Position numbers and translations under genes: made by a program | Origin: DASSUW01 sp963730535 | GTDB lineage: Bacteria; Actinomycetota; Thermoleophilia; Solirubrobacterales; Solirubrobacteraceae | NCBI GenBank assembly: GCA_963730535.1 | Contig: CAVSRU010000005.1 | Location: 62,001 to 126,000 of the forward strand | Length of the DNA: 64,000 bases | Reading direction: 5' to 3' | The notes under the pieces: generated by a model | The model's input: only the letters and a program-made list of their open reading frames with translations | Database searches by the model: none | Told to the model about the DNA's origin: nothing | Shown: piece after piece, positions 28,643 through 36,216 of the stretch | Layout: the number at the start of each line of letters is the position of its first letter | How positions within the stretch are numbered: position 1 is the stretch's first letter

Positions 28643-29105
28643 TGCAGAACCGCTGGACACGGAGCCTCCCGCAGAGCCTGCCGTGACTTGCTTTCGCATC
28701 GCCCATTCCTCCTGCCCGAGTGCCGCCCAGAGCACGGCGGCGAACCCTACGACGAGCCCCAGGACGGTCAGCCACGACAGCACGTCGGTGAGGTCCTGGG
28801 ACTTGTTCTACGAGGTACTCGCCGTCCGTCACTTGCCCGAGCGCAGCGGCCAGAACTGCCGCCAGCTCGCCAAGGAGCAGCGCGAGGATCGTCTGGAGCC
28901 GGAAAGCGCCACGCCACTGGCGCCAGCGATCCTTGACCTGCGTCTCCAGCGCGAGCGCGAGAATGAGTACCGGGATGATCTGCGCGGCCATCTCGTAGAG
29001 CGAGTCCGACGCGCGCTGATCGCCATCCGACAAGGCGTACCAGAGCATGGCGCCCCCGATGACCGCTACCGGCGCCCACTCTGCCCAACGCTGGACCCGC
29101 TTCAT
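28601..29105 (-). pseudogene. Small four-helix membrane protein, frame broken
   Basis: From ATG 29105 (AGGAG about nine bases upstream) three hydrophobic segments can be read: WAPVAVIGGAMLWYAL, AAQIIPVLILALALE and TILALLLGELAAVLAAAL. After LVEQVP the frame must shift by one base near 28794-28801, giving a fourth segment (VLSWLTVLGLVVGFAAVLW). Its C-terminus runs into the tRNA-fragment repeat. No family was recognised. It is 24 nt downstream of the LAL regulator stop, in the same orientation (gene order LAL regulator then this gene). Confidence 0.55.
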
Positions 29106-29129
29106 GGAGCACGCTCCTTCCGATTGAGG

Positions 29130-31928
29130 CTAGACGGGTACGGCGGCCGCGAAGCCGTCCGGGAGCGCCGTGCGGAGCTCCCTGCGGGAGCCGATGCCCA
29201 GCTTTCCGAACACCTTGCGCAGGTGCCACTCGACCGTGCGCGGGCTGAGGAACAGCTGGGCGCCGATCTCGGCGTTCGTGCGCCCGCCGGCTGCCAGGCC
29301 CGCGATCTGGCCTTCCTGCGGCGTCAGGTCGTCGAGCGTCTCGACCGTGCGCTTGCGCACGGTCTCGCCGGTGGCCAGGAGCTCGCGGCGGGCGCGCTCG
29401 GCGAACGCCGCCATGCCCACGTCCGCGAGCATCTCGTACGCCGCACGTAGCTGCTCGCGGGCGTCGACGCGGCGGTTCTCGCGGCGCAACCATTCGCCGT
29501 ACACCAGGTGCGTGCGGGCCAGCGCCACGCGGACGCGGGTGTGGCCGAGCCGTTCGATCGCCTCGTCGTAGAGCCGCTCGGCGGCCTCTCCCTCGCCGAG
29601 CAGCGCCCGGCCGCGGGCGAGGAACCCGAGCGCCCAGTCGGTGCCGTTGGCCTCGGCGATCTCCGTCAGTCGCTCGAGCGGACCGGCGGCGCGCTCGGCC
29701 TTGCCGCTGCGGACGGCAGCCTCGATCAGGTCGGACAGCAACCACATCGGGGTGCCGAGCCCGTGCGGGTCTTCGGCGGCCCGCTCGGCGGCGGACAGCG
29801 CATCGTCGTAGCGACCGAGGCCGTTGTAGAGGACCGCGGTGCCCCAGTCGGTGGAGGCGAGCCAGAAGCCCTCGCCGCGGCGCAGCACGTCCGGCCGGCA
29901 GGCCGCGATCAGCGCCAGCGCCTTGGCCTCCTGGCCGCGCCATATGGCCAGCGCGATGGGCCCGCGAAGGGTGTGGTGGCTGCCCGTCGCCACCACGACG
30001 GCGTCCGCCTCGGCGACGTGTGACATGGCCCGCGCGAGCCTGCCGCAGAAGAGATCGGCGTGGATCTGGTCGTCCAAGGCGATGGGAAGCAGCGAGAGCG
30101 CGCCGGCCCGGCGGGCGAGCTCGACCTGGCGCGCGGTGAGCTCGTCCCACGCCGCGTCGTCACCCAGGGCCCGGGCGATATGGGCCGCGAGCCAGAGCCA
30201 GCGCAGCTCGGCCTCCTCGGTGAGGGGCTGCTCCCGGAATGCGCGCAGCGCCTCCTTCAGCGCGGGCGCCCCTGCGGTGTAGCCCTGGGTCATGAGGAGG
30301 GCGAGCCCGTCCAGCAGCAGAAAGCAGGCGCGCGGCTGCGGGCGTGGGGAAGGCCCCCATTCGGCCCTGAGCACCGCCTCCGCGACCTCGCGGGCATCTT
30401 CGCCACGCGCCAGGCGGTCGGCGGAGAGCGTCGCGGCGAACGCGTCGAGGTACGTTTCGTGCGCGAGCGTCCCATCCAGCGGCTCCAGCCGCTTCGCGGC
30501 CGCGAGCAGCAGCGGGGGAGCATCACGGCCGCGCGTCGTCGCGAACGTGATCTGTGCGTGCAGCAGCTGCCCCCGCGCTCGCTCGAGCTCGTCCAGGGGG
30601 CCCGCCTGCGCCGTCGCCAGCAGCCGCAACGCGGCGTCGGACGCACCGGCCTGATGCTTGCTCTGCGCCGCGACCAGTGCACGCTGCGCCCGGCGACTTG
30701 GATCTGGCGTCAGCTCGACGGCGCGCTCGTGGAAGGCCGCCCCGGCCGCGAGACCGCCTCGTGCCCGCGCGCGCCCGGCGGACCGCTCCAGGTCGGCGGC
30801 GACATCCTCGTCGAGCCCTGCCGTCGCGTGGGCACGGTGCCAAGCCCGCCGATCGGGATCGACGTCCGCGTCGGTGGCCTCGGCGAGCGCCCGGTGGACG
30901 CGCTGGCGCTCCTCCGGTGTGGCCGCGCCGTAGACCGCCGAACGCACGAGCGGGTGACGGAACCGCACCTGCGCGCCGAAGTCGACGAGGTCCGCGGCGG
31001 CCGCCGGGGCTGCCGCGTCGCCCCCGATCCCGAGGTCGGCGGCCGCACGCCACACCAGCAGCGGATCGCCCACGGGCTCGGCGGCTGCGACGAGCAGGAG
31101 GAGGCGAGTCGCCGGCGGCAGCGGCGCCAGCCGCTCGCGGAAGCTCTCCTCGATCCGGCCCGACAGCGCCGGGCCGTCGCCCAGCCCGAACCCGCCCGCC
31201 AGCTCGGCCGGTGACCGGCCGCGGGGCAGCTCCAGCAGCGCCAGCGGGTTGCCGCGCGTCTCGCTCACGATCCGATCGCGCACGCGCTCGTCGAGCGGAC
31301 CGGCGACCGCGGCTTCCAGCAGCTCTCGCGCATCACGGTCGTCCAGCCCACCGACCTGGAGCTCGGGGAGTCCCTCGAGGTGCCGCTCGCCGGCCGGCTC
31401 GCGCACGGCGAAGACCAACCCGACCGACTCCGCCCCCAGCCGGCGCGCCACGAAGGCGAGCGCCTGCGCCGAGGCCCCGTCGAGCCACTGCGCGTCGTCC
31501 ACGATGCAGACCAGCGGCCGCTCCTCCGCCACGTCGGAGACAAGGCTCAGGACGGCGAGCCCCACGAGGAAGCGATCCGGGACATCGCCGTCGCGCACAC
31601 CGAACGCGGTGCCGAGCGCGTCTCGCTGCGGGCCGGGAAGGCGCTCCAGGCGATCCACGAACGGGGCGCAGAGCTGATGCAACCCGGCGAACGCGAGCTC
31701 CATCTCCGACTCGACGCCCGCCGCCCGAGCAACGGTGCACCCTGACGCGGATCGCACCAGGTACTCCACCAGCGCCGTCTTGCCGACCCCGGCCTCTCCG
31801 CGCATCACCAGCGCCCGGCTCGGACCCGCGCGCACGCTCGCTACCAGCTGATCCAGCGCCTCGCACTCGCTGCGCCGGCCGAGCAGCCGCGGGGTGGGCG
31901 GGCCCACATCAGCAGTCGACATCGCCAC
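29130..31928 (-). CDS. LAL-type LuxR-family transcriptional regulator
   Basis: A 932-residue ATP-binding regulator: N-terminal P-loop MRGEAGVGKTALVEYL, Walker B LVCIVDDAQWLD, a long helical TPR-like middle, and a C-terminal LuxR helix-turn-helix (LTPQEGQIAGLAAGGRTNAE, then LFLSPRTVEWHLRKVFGKLG). LAL proteins activate transcription when a ligand and ATP are bound. A second ATG at 31922 is also possible. It is divergent from the redoxin gene with 48 bp between. Signal and targets are unknown. A homologous LAL gene lies at 57651-60441. Confidence 0.93.
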   Translation of the reverse strand: MAMSTADVGPPTPRLLGRRSECEALDQLVASVRAGPSRALVMRGEAGVGKTALVEYLVRSASGCTVARAAGVESEMELAFAGLHQLCAPFVDRLERLPGPQRDALGTAFGVRDGDVPDRFLVGLAVLSLVSDVAEERPLVCIVDDAQWLDGASAQALAFVARRLGAESVGLVFAVREPAGERHLEGLPELQVGGLDDRDARELLEAAVAGPLDERVRDRIVSETRGNPLALLELPRGRSPAELAGGFGLGDGPALSGRIEESFRERLAPLPPATRLLLLVAAAEPVGDPLLVWRAAADLGIGGDAAAPAAAADLVDFGAQVRFRHPLVRSAVYGAATPEERQRVHRALAEATDADVDPDRRAWHRAHATAGLDEDVAADLERSAGRARARGGLAAGAAFHERAVELTPDPSRRAQRALVAAQSKHQAGASDAALRLLATAQAGPLDELERARGQLLHAQITFATTRGRDAPPLLLAAAKRLEPLDGTLAHETYLDAFAATLSADRLARGEDAREVAEAVLRAEWGPSPRPQPRACFLLLDGLALLMTQGYTAGAPALKEALRAFREQPLTEEAELRWLWLAAHIARALGDDAAWDELTARQVELARRAGALSLLPIALDDQIHADLFCGRLARAMSHVAEADAVVVATGSHHTLRGPIALAIWRGQEAKALALIAACRPDVLRRGEGFWLASTDWGTAVLYNGLGRYDDALSAAERAAEDPHGLGTPMWLLSDLIEAAVRSGKAERAAGPLERLTEIAEANGTDWALGFLARGRALLGEGEAAERLYDEAIERLGHTRVRVALARTHLVYGEWLRRENRRVDAREQLRAAYEMLADVGMAAFAERARRELLATGETVRKRTVETLDDLTPQEGQIAGLAAGGRTNAEIGAQLFLSPRTVEWHLRKVFGKLGIGSRRELRTALPDGFAAAVPV

Positions 31929-31976
31929 CTGCCGAGGCTAACGGGACGGGGCCGGCGATGAGAAGATCGTCTCGAC

Positions 31977-32906
31977 ATGACGTCTTCGACCCACGACATC
32001 CACAGCCCGCTCTCGGCACTCGACGGAGCGCCCGTCTGGCTCAACTCCGAGCCGCTCACGGCCGAGGGACTGCGTGGCGGCGTCGTCCTCGTCGACTTCT
32101 GGACCTACTCGTGCGTGAACTGGATTCGCACGCTGCCGTACGTCAGCGCGTGGCACGAGCGGTATCGCGACCAGGGGCTCACCGTCGTCGGCGTGCACGC
32201 GCCCGAGTTCGGGTTCGAGCACGACCTCGACAACGTGCGCCGCGCGATAGGCGAGCTGGGCGTCGGCTACCCGGTCGTCATCGACAACGACTTCACCATC
32301 TGGCGCTCGTTCGACAACCACTACTGGCCGGCCGTCTACCTCGTCGACGGCGACGGGCGTGTCCGGTTCCACCAGTTCGGCGAGGGCGCCTACGACGAGA
32401 TCGAGCGAGCGATCCAGCAGCTGCTGGGCGTGCAAGGGGAGACCGTCCGCGTCGACGCCGGCGGTCTCGCCGAGGCCGCCGACTGGGATGCGCTGAGGTC
32501 CCCGGAGACGTACGTGGGCTATGCCCGCGGCGAGCGCCGCACGGACCGGCGCGCCGACGGGCTCGCGCTCAACCAGTGGGCGCTCACCGGCGACTGGTCG
32601 GTCGGCGAGGAGGCCGCCGTCCTCGAAGCGCCCGACGGCGCGATCGCGTATCGCCTCCACGCGCGCGATCTCAACCTGGTCCTCGCGCCGCCCGCCTCGG
32701 GCACGCCGGTCCACTTCTCCGTGCGCCTCGACGGTCAGCCGCCAGGCGCCGCCCGCGGCCTCGACGTCGACGAGTCCGGCGAGGGCAGCGTCTCCGAGCC
32801 GCGCATGTACCAGCTCGTCCGCCAGCCGGGGGCCGTCGGCCAGCACACCTTCGAGATCACGTTCCACGACCCGGGCGTGCGCGCGTACGTCTTCACCTTC
32901 GGCTGA
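31977..32906 (+). CDS. Redoxin/DipZ-like thioredoxin-fold protein
   Basis: A 309-residue protein with an AhpC/TlpA-like thioredoxin fold at the N-terminus (VVLVDFWTYSCVNWIRTLPY, GLTVVGVHAPEFGFEHDLDN, YPVVIDNDFTIWRSFDNHYW, cis-proline WPAVYLVD) and a C-terminal beta domain as in DipZ (YAFTF-like end RAYVFTFG). Only one Cys is present where DipZ has C-x-x-C, the second being Trp. This variant is frequent in actinobacteria, so a peroxidase- or 1-Cys-like chemistry is likely (inference). No signal peptide. Confidence 0.85.
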   Translation: MTSSTHDIHSPLSALDGAPVWLNSEPLTAEGLRGGVVLVDFWTYSCVNWIRTLPYVSAWHERYRDQGLTVVGVHAPEFGFEHDLDNVRRAIGELGVGYPVVIDNDFTIWRSFDNHYWPAVYLVDGDGRVRFHQFGEGAYDEIERAIQQLLGVQGETVRVDAGGLAEAADWDALRSPETYVGYARGERRTDRRADGLALNQWALTGDWSVGEEAAVLEAPDGAIAYRLHARDLNLVLAPPASGTPVHFSVRLDGQPPGAARGLDVDESGEGSVSEPRMYQLVRQPGAVGQHTFEITFHDPGVRAYVFTFG

Positions 32907-32936
32907 TTCGGGATTTACCGCCGCGGCCGACTCGAC

Positions 32937-32942
32937 TACAGT
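32937..32942 (+). promoter_or_regulatory. -10 box of the papain-like protease gene
   Basis: TACAGT six bases before GTG 32949, the shortest spacing of this type in the window; fits leaderless transcription. Confidence 0.45.
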
Positions 32943-32948
32943 CGCGCC

Positions 32949-33770
32949 GTGACCGACGACGCCTTCAGAACGCGGGTGCGCGGGCGACGCGTGCTCAACG
33001 TGATCCCATCCCCGAACCGGGAGCGTGACTGGGCGGGGGAGACGACGGGGGTCGAGGCGGGGACGATCCGCCCGGCCGCGCCGGTGCCGAACACCAAGGA
33101 CCTGCGCGAGACGTGGTGGGACGTCGGCGACCAGAAGTCGACGGGCTCGTGCGTCGGCTGGGCGTCGGCCGACTCGGTCCTGCGGTGGCACTTCGTCAAG
33201 GCCGGGCGGCTCAAGCAGGCCGACCACCTGTCGGTCCGCTTCGCGTGGATGGCGTCGAAGGAGGTCGACCCGTTCGTCGACCGGCCGACGACGTTCGTCG
33301 AGCTGGCCGGGACGAGCATCAAGTCCTCGCTCGACGTCGCGCGCAAGTACGGGGCGGTCAAGGACGACGTTCTCAAGTTCACGGGCGGCGGCCTCTACCC
33401 GGGCGACGTGGGGGCGTTCTACACGCTCGCGTCCGAGCTGCGGATCGGCAGCTACCTCAACCTCTCGCTCGGTTTCCGCGGGAACACGGTCAAGACGTGG
33501 CGGCGCTGGATCGCCGAGGTGGGGCCGGTCCTCACCCGGCTCAACGTCGACGACACCTGGATGAACGCGCGGAAGACCGCCGGCAAGCTCGAGGTCTACG
33601 ACGACGACAGCGCCGACGGCGGGCACGCCGTCGCGCTGGTCGGCTACCGCGCCGGCGTGTTCATCGTCCGCAACAGCTGGGGGACGGGCTGGGGGGACAA
33701 GGGCTTCGCCTACGCCTCGGACGCCTACGCCACGGAGGCGTTCACGGAGGCGTACGGCGTGGTCCTCTGA
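32949..33770 (+). CDS. Papain-family (C1A) cysteine protease
   Basis: A 273-residue bacterial C1 peptidase. The oxyanion Gln and catalytic Cys are in DVGDQKSTGSCVGWASAD, the catalytic His in DGGHAVALVGYRAGVF, and the Asn in VRNSWGTGWGDKGF. There is no signal peptide and only a ~45-residue N-terminal extension. Similar bacterial C1A proteins are found in actinobacteria with unknown targets. The start GTG 32949 follows a TACAGT -10 box. Confidence 0.9.
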   Translation: MTDDAFRTRVRGRRVLNVIPSPNRERDWAGETTGVEAGTIRPAAPVPNTKDLRETWWDVGDQKSTGSCVGWASADSVLRWHFVKAGRLKQADHLSVRFAWMASKEVDPFVDRPTTFVELAGTSIKSSLDVARKYGAVKDDVLKFTGGGLYPGDVGAFYTLASELRIGSYLNLSLGFRGNTVKTWRRWIAEVGPVLTRLNVDDTWMNARKTAGKLEVYDDDSADGGHAVALVGYRAGVFIVRNSWGTGWGDKGFAYASDAYATEAFTEAYGVVL

Positions 33771-33850
33771 GGCCGGCCGATGGCGAGCGCGCCGGCTCCT
33801 GGGCTGGTGGCGGGCCTCGTCGACCGCCCGCGCCTGTTCGAGCTGCTCGA

Positions 33851-33894
33851 GGGGATGGTTTGGTTCACCGGTCCACCGGTAACCAACCATCCCC
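33851..33894. repeat. Imperfect 44-bp palindrome
   Basis: Arms GGGGATGGTT-T-GGTT-C-ACCGGT (33851-33872) and ACCGGTAACCAACCATCCCC (33875-33894) are complementary over 20 bp with two one-base bulges and a 2-bp centre. It sits 81 bp after the protease gene and ends at the base before ATG 33895. It may be an operator or a terminator; no T-tract follows. Confidence 0.6.
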
Positions 33895-34161
33895 ATGGCG
33901 GCAGGGGCCCAGTCACTCACGGTGCGCGCGAGCGAGCTCGCGCGCTATCGCGCCGCGGTGATCGAGTGCACGCAGCCCGAGGAGCGGGCGGCGTGCGAGC
34001 GGCTCCTGGGCCAGCTCGCGTTCCTCGAGACCGGCCCCGGGGGAACCACCGGTGCGCACGAGGTGACGTTCAGCGCGCCACCGGACAGCGCCGAGCTCGC
34101 CCGCAGGGCGCTCGAGCGGATGCGGACCGAGCTGTTCCGCCGTCGCCGGCGGACCTCGTAG
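33895..34161 (+). CDS. Small hypothetical protein
   Basis: 88 residues, helical and Arg/Glu-rich (SLTVRASELARYRAAVIECT, ERMRTELFRRRRRTS), no membrane segment. High G/C at third positions supports coding. No family recognised. The ATG directly follows a long palindrome and no Shine-Dalgarno sequence is present, so the start is uncertain. After it, CTCGCGCT (34171-34178) and AGCGCGGGAG (34192-34201) can pair. The remaining ~170 nt to greA show nothing else. Confidence 0.5.
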   Translation: MAAGAQSLTVRASELARYRAAVIECTQPEERAACERLLGQLAFLETGPGGTTGAHEVTFSAPPDSAELARRALERMRTELFRRRRRTS

Positions 34162-34373
34162 GACCGTTTTCTCGCGCTTGGACGATTCGCTAGCGCGGGA
34201 GGGTCGGGCCGCCGTCTCTCAGCCCAAAATCGAGAATCGCGCGTGGGTACTACATGACCAGCCCACCGCGACACCGGACCCTCCCGCCTAGCCTCGACGT
34301 CCAGTGCCCTCGTTTTCGGTATCGAACCTAAACCGCTAAAGCACCAATGTCCGTCAACGAACACGCATGGCCG

Positions 34374-34841
34374 TTAGTCGACCGCGACGACCTCGAGATC
34401 GCGGGTCCCACGAGGGGTCGCGATCTGGACGGTCTGGCCCGCAGCGGCCCCGAGTAGCGCCTTTCCCACCGGGGATTCGACCGACAGCCGGCCCTGCGCG
34501 GCGTCGGCGTCGATGGCGGACACGAGCGTGTAGGCGAGGTCGCGCCCCGATCCGCGGTCCAGGAGCCGCACGTGGCTCCCGAAGCGCGCGACGGCCGAGC
34601 CGGCCTGGCTCTCCACGACCTCCGCGCGCAGCAGCCGATCGCGCAAGCGCAGGATCTTCGTCTCGAGTATCGCCTGCGAGTTCTTGGCGTCGTGGTACTC
34701 GGCGTTCTCCTTGAGATCGCCCCACTCCCGCGCTGTCCGGATTCGGTCGGCGATCTCCGCGCGGCCCTCGGTTTCGAGGCGGTGCAGCTCCCCCTCGAGC
34801 GAGCGGCGGTCCGCTTCCGTCATGACGACACCGTCGGACAT
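34374..34841 (-). CDS. greA: Transcription elongation factor GreA
   Basis: Stimulates cleavage of backtracked RNA by RNA polymerase. The 155-residue protein has the N-terminal coiled coil (EADRRSLEGELHRLE, REWGDLKENAEYHDAKNSQA with the acidic tip DLKENAEY) and the C-terminal FKBP-like domain (SVESPVGKALLGAAAGQTVQ). ATG 34841 lies seven bases after TATGCT on its strand, a probable leaderless start. It is divergent from the riboswitch-controlled operon. Confidence 0.94.
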   Translation of the reverse strand: MSDGVVMTEADRRSLEGELHRLETEGRAEIADRIRTAREWGDLKENAEYHDAKNSQAILETKILRLRDRLLRAEVVESQAGSAVARFGSHVRLLDRGSGRDLAYTLVSAIDADAAQGRLSVESPVGKALLGAAAGQTVQIATPRGTRDLEVVAVD

Positions 34842-34887
34842 GGCTCGGAGCATAGGGTGCCTATGCGTCCAGTACCTCAAGACAATG

Positions 34888-34899
34888 GGGTCCGGACCC
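34888..34899. promoter_or_regulatory. Perfect 12-bp palindrome before the riboswitch
   Basis: GGGTCCGGACCC lies between the greA promoter and the riboswitch aptamer and just after GACAAT (34881-34886), a possible -10 box for the operon. It may be a regulator site or a small 5' hairpin of the leader RNA. Confidence 0.3.
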
Positions 34900-34910
34900 G
34901 ATAACGGGGG

Positions 34911-34990
34911 TGCTGAACAAGGCAAACCCGTCGTGAGGCGGGGACGCAAAGCCAGAGGTCTCGCGGTCGCGAGATGGCTCGGTTGCCGGC
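34911..34990 (+). ncRNA. Cyclic-di-GMP-I (GEMM-I) riboswitch
   Basis: The aptamer core is recognisable: GGCAAACC (34921-34928), a stem capped by a GNRA loop GTGA (34933-34936), GGGACGCAAAGCC (34941-34953), a second long hairpin, and GGTTGCC (34981-34987) whose TTGCC pairs with the opening GGCAA. These are the conserved elements of GEMM-I. It lies 62 nt before the TasA-like gene in the same orientation. The expression platform is not obvious: AAGGGGTGCTGACCAGGCGCCCC after the aptamer can fold into a GGGGTGC/GCGCCCC hairpin that may act as a terminator or block the ribosome site. Confidence 0.88.
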
Positions 34991-35051
34991 AAGGGGTGCT
35001 GACCAGGCGCCCCATATAGGCACACCATCCTCCCACAGGAGCCGTCTCCCC

Positions 35052-35642
35052 ATGAACCGTCTGCAGGTCCTCGTTGGCCAGCCCAAGCTTGCGCTGGGCG
35101 CACTTCTCACCCTGCTCCTCGCCGCCGGCGCCGTCGTCGGCTCGGGCGCTGACTTCACCGCCGCCTCGGCGAACCCGGCGAACACGTTCGCCGCCGGCAC
35201 GCTGAGCATCGTCAACTCCAAGGAGGGCGTCGCCGTGCTGTCGGCGAGCGACCTCCGCCCCGGCGGCCCGTCGGCCACCGGCACCGTCGACATCGAGAAC
35301 GACGGCACCCTCAGCGGCGCCTTCACGCTCTCGCGCACCGCCCCCGTCGATAGCGACGCCACGTACCCGCTGTCCGGCAAGCTCAACGCCACGGTCGTCG
35401 ACTGCGGCGAGTTCGTCGGCGCGACCGCGCCCACCTGCGGCGACGGCGACGACGTCGTCAAGTACACCAGCGGCACGATCGCCCAGATGGGCACGGGCGG
35501 GCACGCGATCGACGCGCTCGGCACGTACGACGCCGGCGAGAAGCACCGCTACGAGTTCACGGTCCAGCTCGCCGGCAGCGCCGGCGACGACTACCAGGGC
35601 GGCTCGTCGAGCGTCGAGTTCGACTTCAACGCGGCCTCCTAA
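35052..35642 (+). CDS. TasA/camelysin-like matrix protein with SipW-type signal
   Basis: 196 residues. The N-terminus (KLALGALLTLLLAAGAVVGS) is followed by GADFTAASANPANTFAAGTL, the pattern of TasA/CalY-family proteins processed by SipW: a cleaved hydrophobic segment, then x-A-x-F-T and N-T-F-x-A-G-T-L. A beta-rich domain follows (SIVNSKEGVAVL, TVDIENDGTLSGAFTL). TasA proteins form extracellular fibres in Bacillus biofilms; fibre formation here is inference. ATG 35052 has AGGAG (35037-35041) ten bases upstream. First gene after the cyclic-di-GMP riboswitch and followed by sipW. Confidence 0.85.
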   Translation: MNRLQVLVGQPKLALGALLTLLLAAGAVVGSGADFTAASANPANTFAAGTLSIVNSKEGVAVLSASDLRPGGPSATGTVDIENDGTLSGAFTLSRTAPVDSDATYPLSGKLNATVVDCGEFVGATAPTCGDGDDVVKYTSGTIAQMGTGGHAIDALGTYDAGEKHRYEFTVQLAGSAGDDYQGGSSSVEFDFNAAS

Positions 35643-35661
35643 CCGCCGCGAGACACGCTCC

Positions 35662-36216
35662 ATGGGGAACGGGATGATCCGTCGCGCCGGGCGCTTTGCG
35701 TCCGGCGCGGCGCTTGCCATTGCGGTGTTGGCCGCGATGGCGGCGCTGGCACCGGCCCTCTGGGGCTGGCAGCGCTATGCGATCGTCTCCGGCTCCATGA
35801 CGGGCACGTACGACCAGGGGTCGCTCGTGCTCGCCGAGGTGGTTCCCGTCGCTGACCTCCGCGTCGGCGACGTCATCACGTACGAGCCCCCCGCGGGCGC
35901 CGGCCCCGAGCACCTGATCACCCACCGCATCGCGTGGATGGGCCGTGACGGCGCCGGCCGGCAGGTGTTCCGCACCAAGGGCGACGCCAACCCGGTCGCC
36001 GACCCGTGGACGTTCCGCCTGAGCCAGCCGACCCAGGCCCGCGTCCGCTACGGGATCCCCTACGCCGGCCATGCGCTCGCCGCCCTCGGGCACCGTGACG
36101 TGCGGACCGCCGTGGTCACCCTCCCGGCGCTGCTGCTCGTCGTGCTCAGCCTCGCCGGCCTGTGGCGCCGGCTCGGCGTCGAGGCCGAGCGCCGGACCGC
36201 GAAGGCGGCGGCGTGA
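35662..36216 (+). CDS. sipW: ER-type signal peptidase I (SipW-like)
   Basis: A 184-residue membrane protease: an N-terminal membrane segment, catalytic Ser45 in VSGSMTGTY, His88 in LITHRIAW (Lys in ordinary bacterial signal peptidases, His in ER/SipW types), Asp-containing FRTKGDANPVADPW, and a C-terminal membrane segment (LPALLLVVLSLAGLW). It probably processes the TasA-like neighbours, whose signal regions have the SipW pattern. It starts 19 nt after the first TasA-like gene and overlaps the Ig-repeat gene by GTGA. ATG 35674 is an alternative start. Confidence 0.93.
   Translation: MGNGMIRRAGRFASGAALAIAVLAAMAALAPALWGWQRYAIVSGSMTGTYDQGSLVLAEVVPVADLRVGDVITYEPPAGAGPEHLITHRIAWMGRDGAGRQVFRTKGDANPVADPWTFRLSQPTQARVRYGIPYAGHALAALGHRDVRTAVVTLPALLLVVLSLAGLWRRLGVEAERRTAKAAA

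Noticed and set aside
33780..34193. 137-codon open frame overlapping the 88-residue gene
   Set aside because: After the first ~25 codons it becomes Arg-rich shadow of the other frame; kept only as a possible gene remnant in findings.
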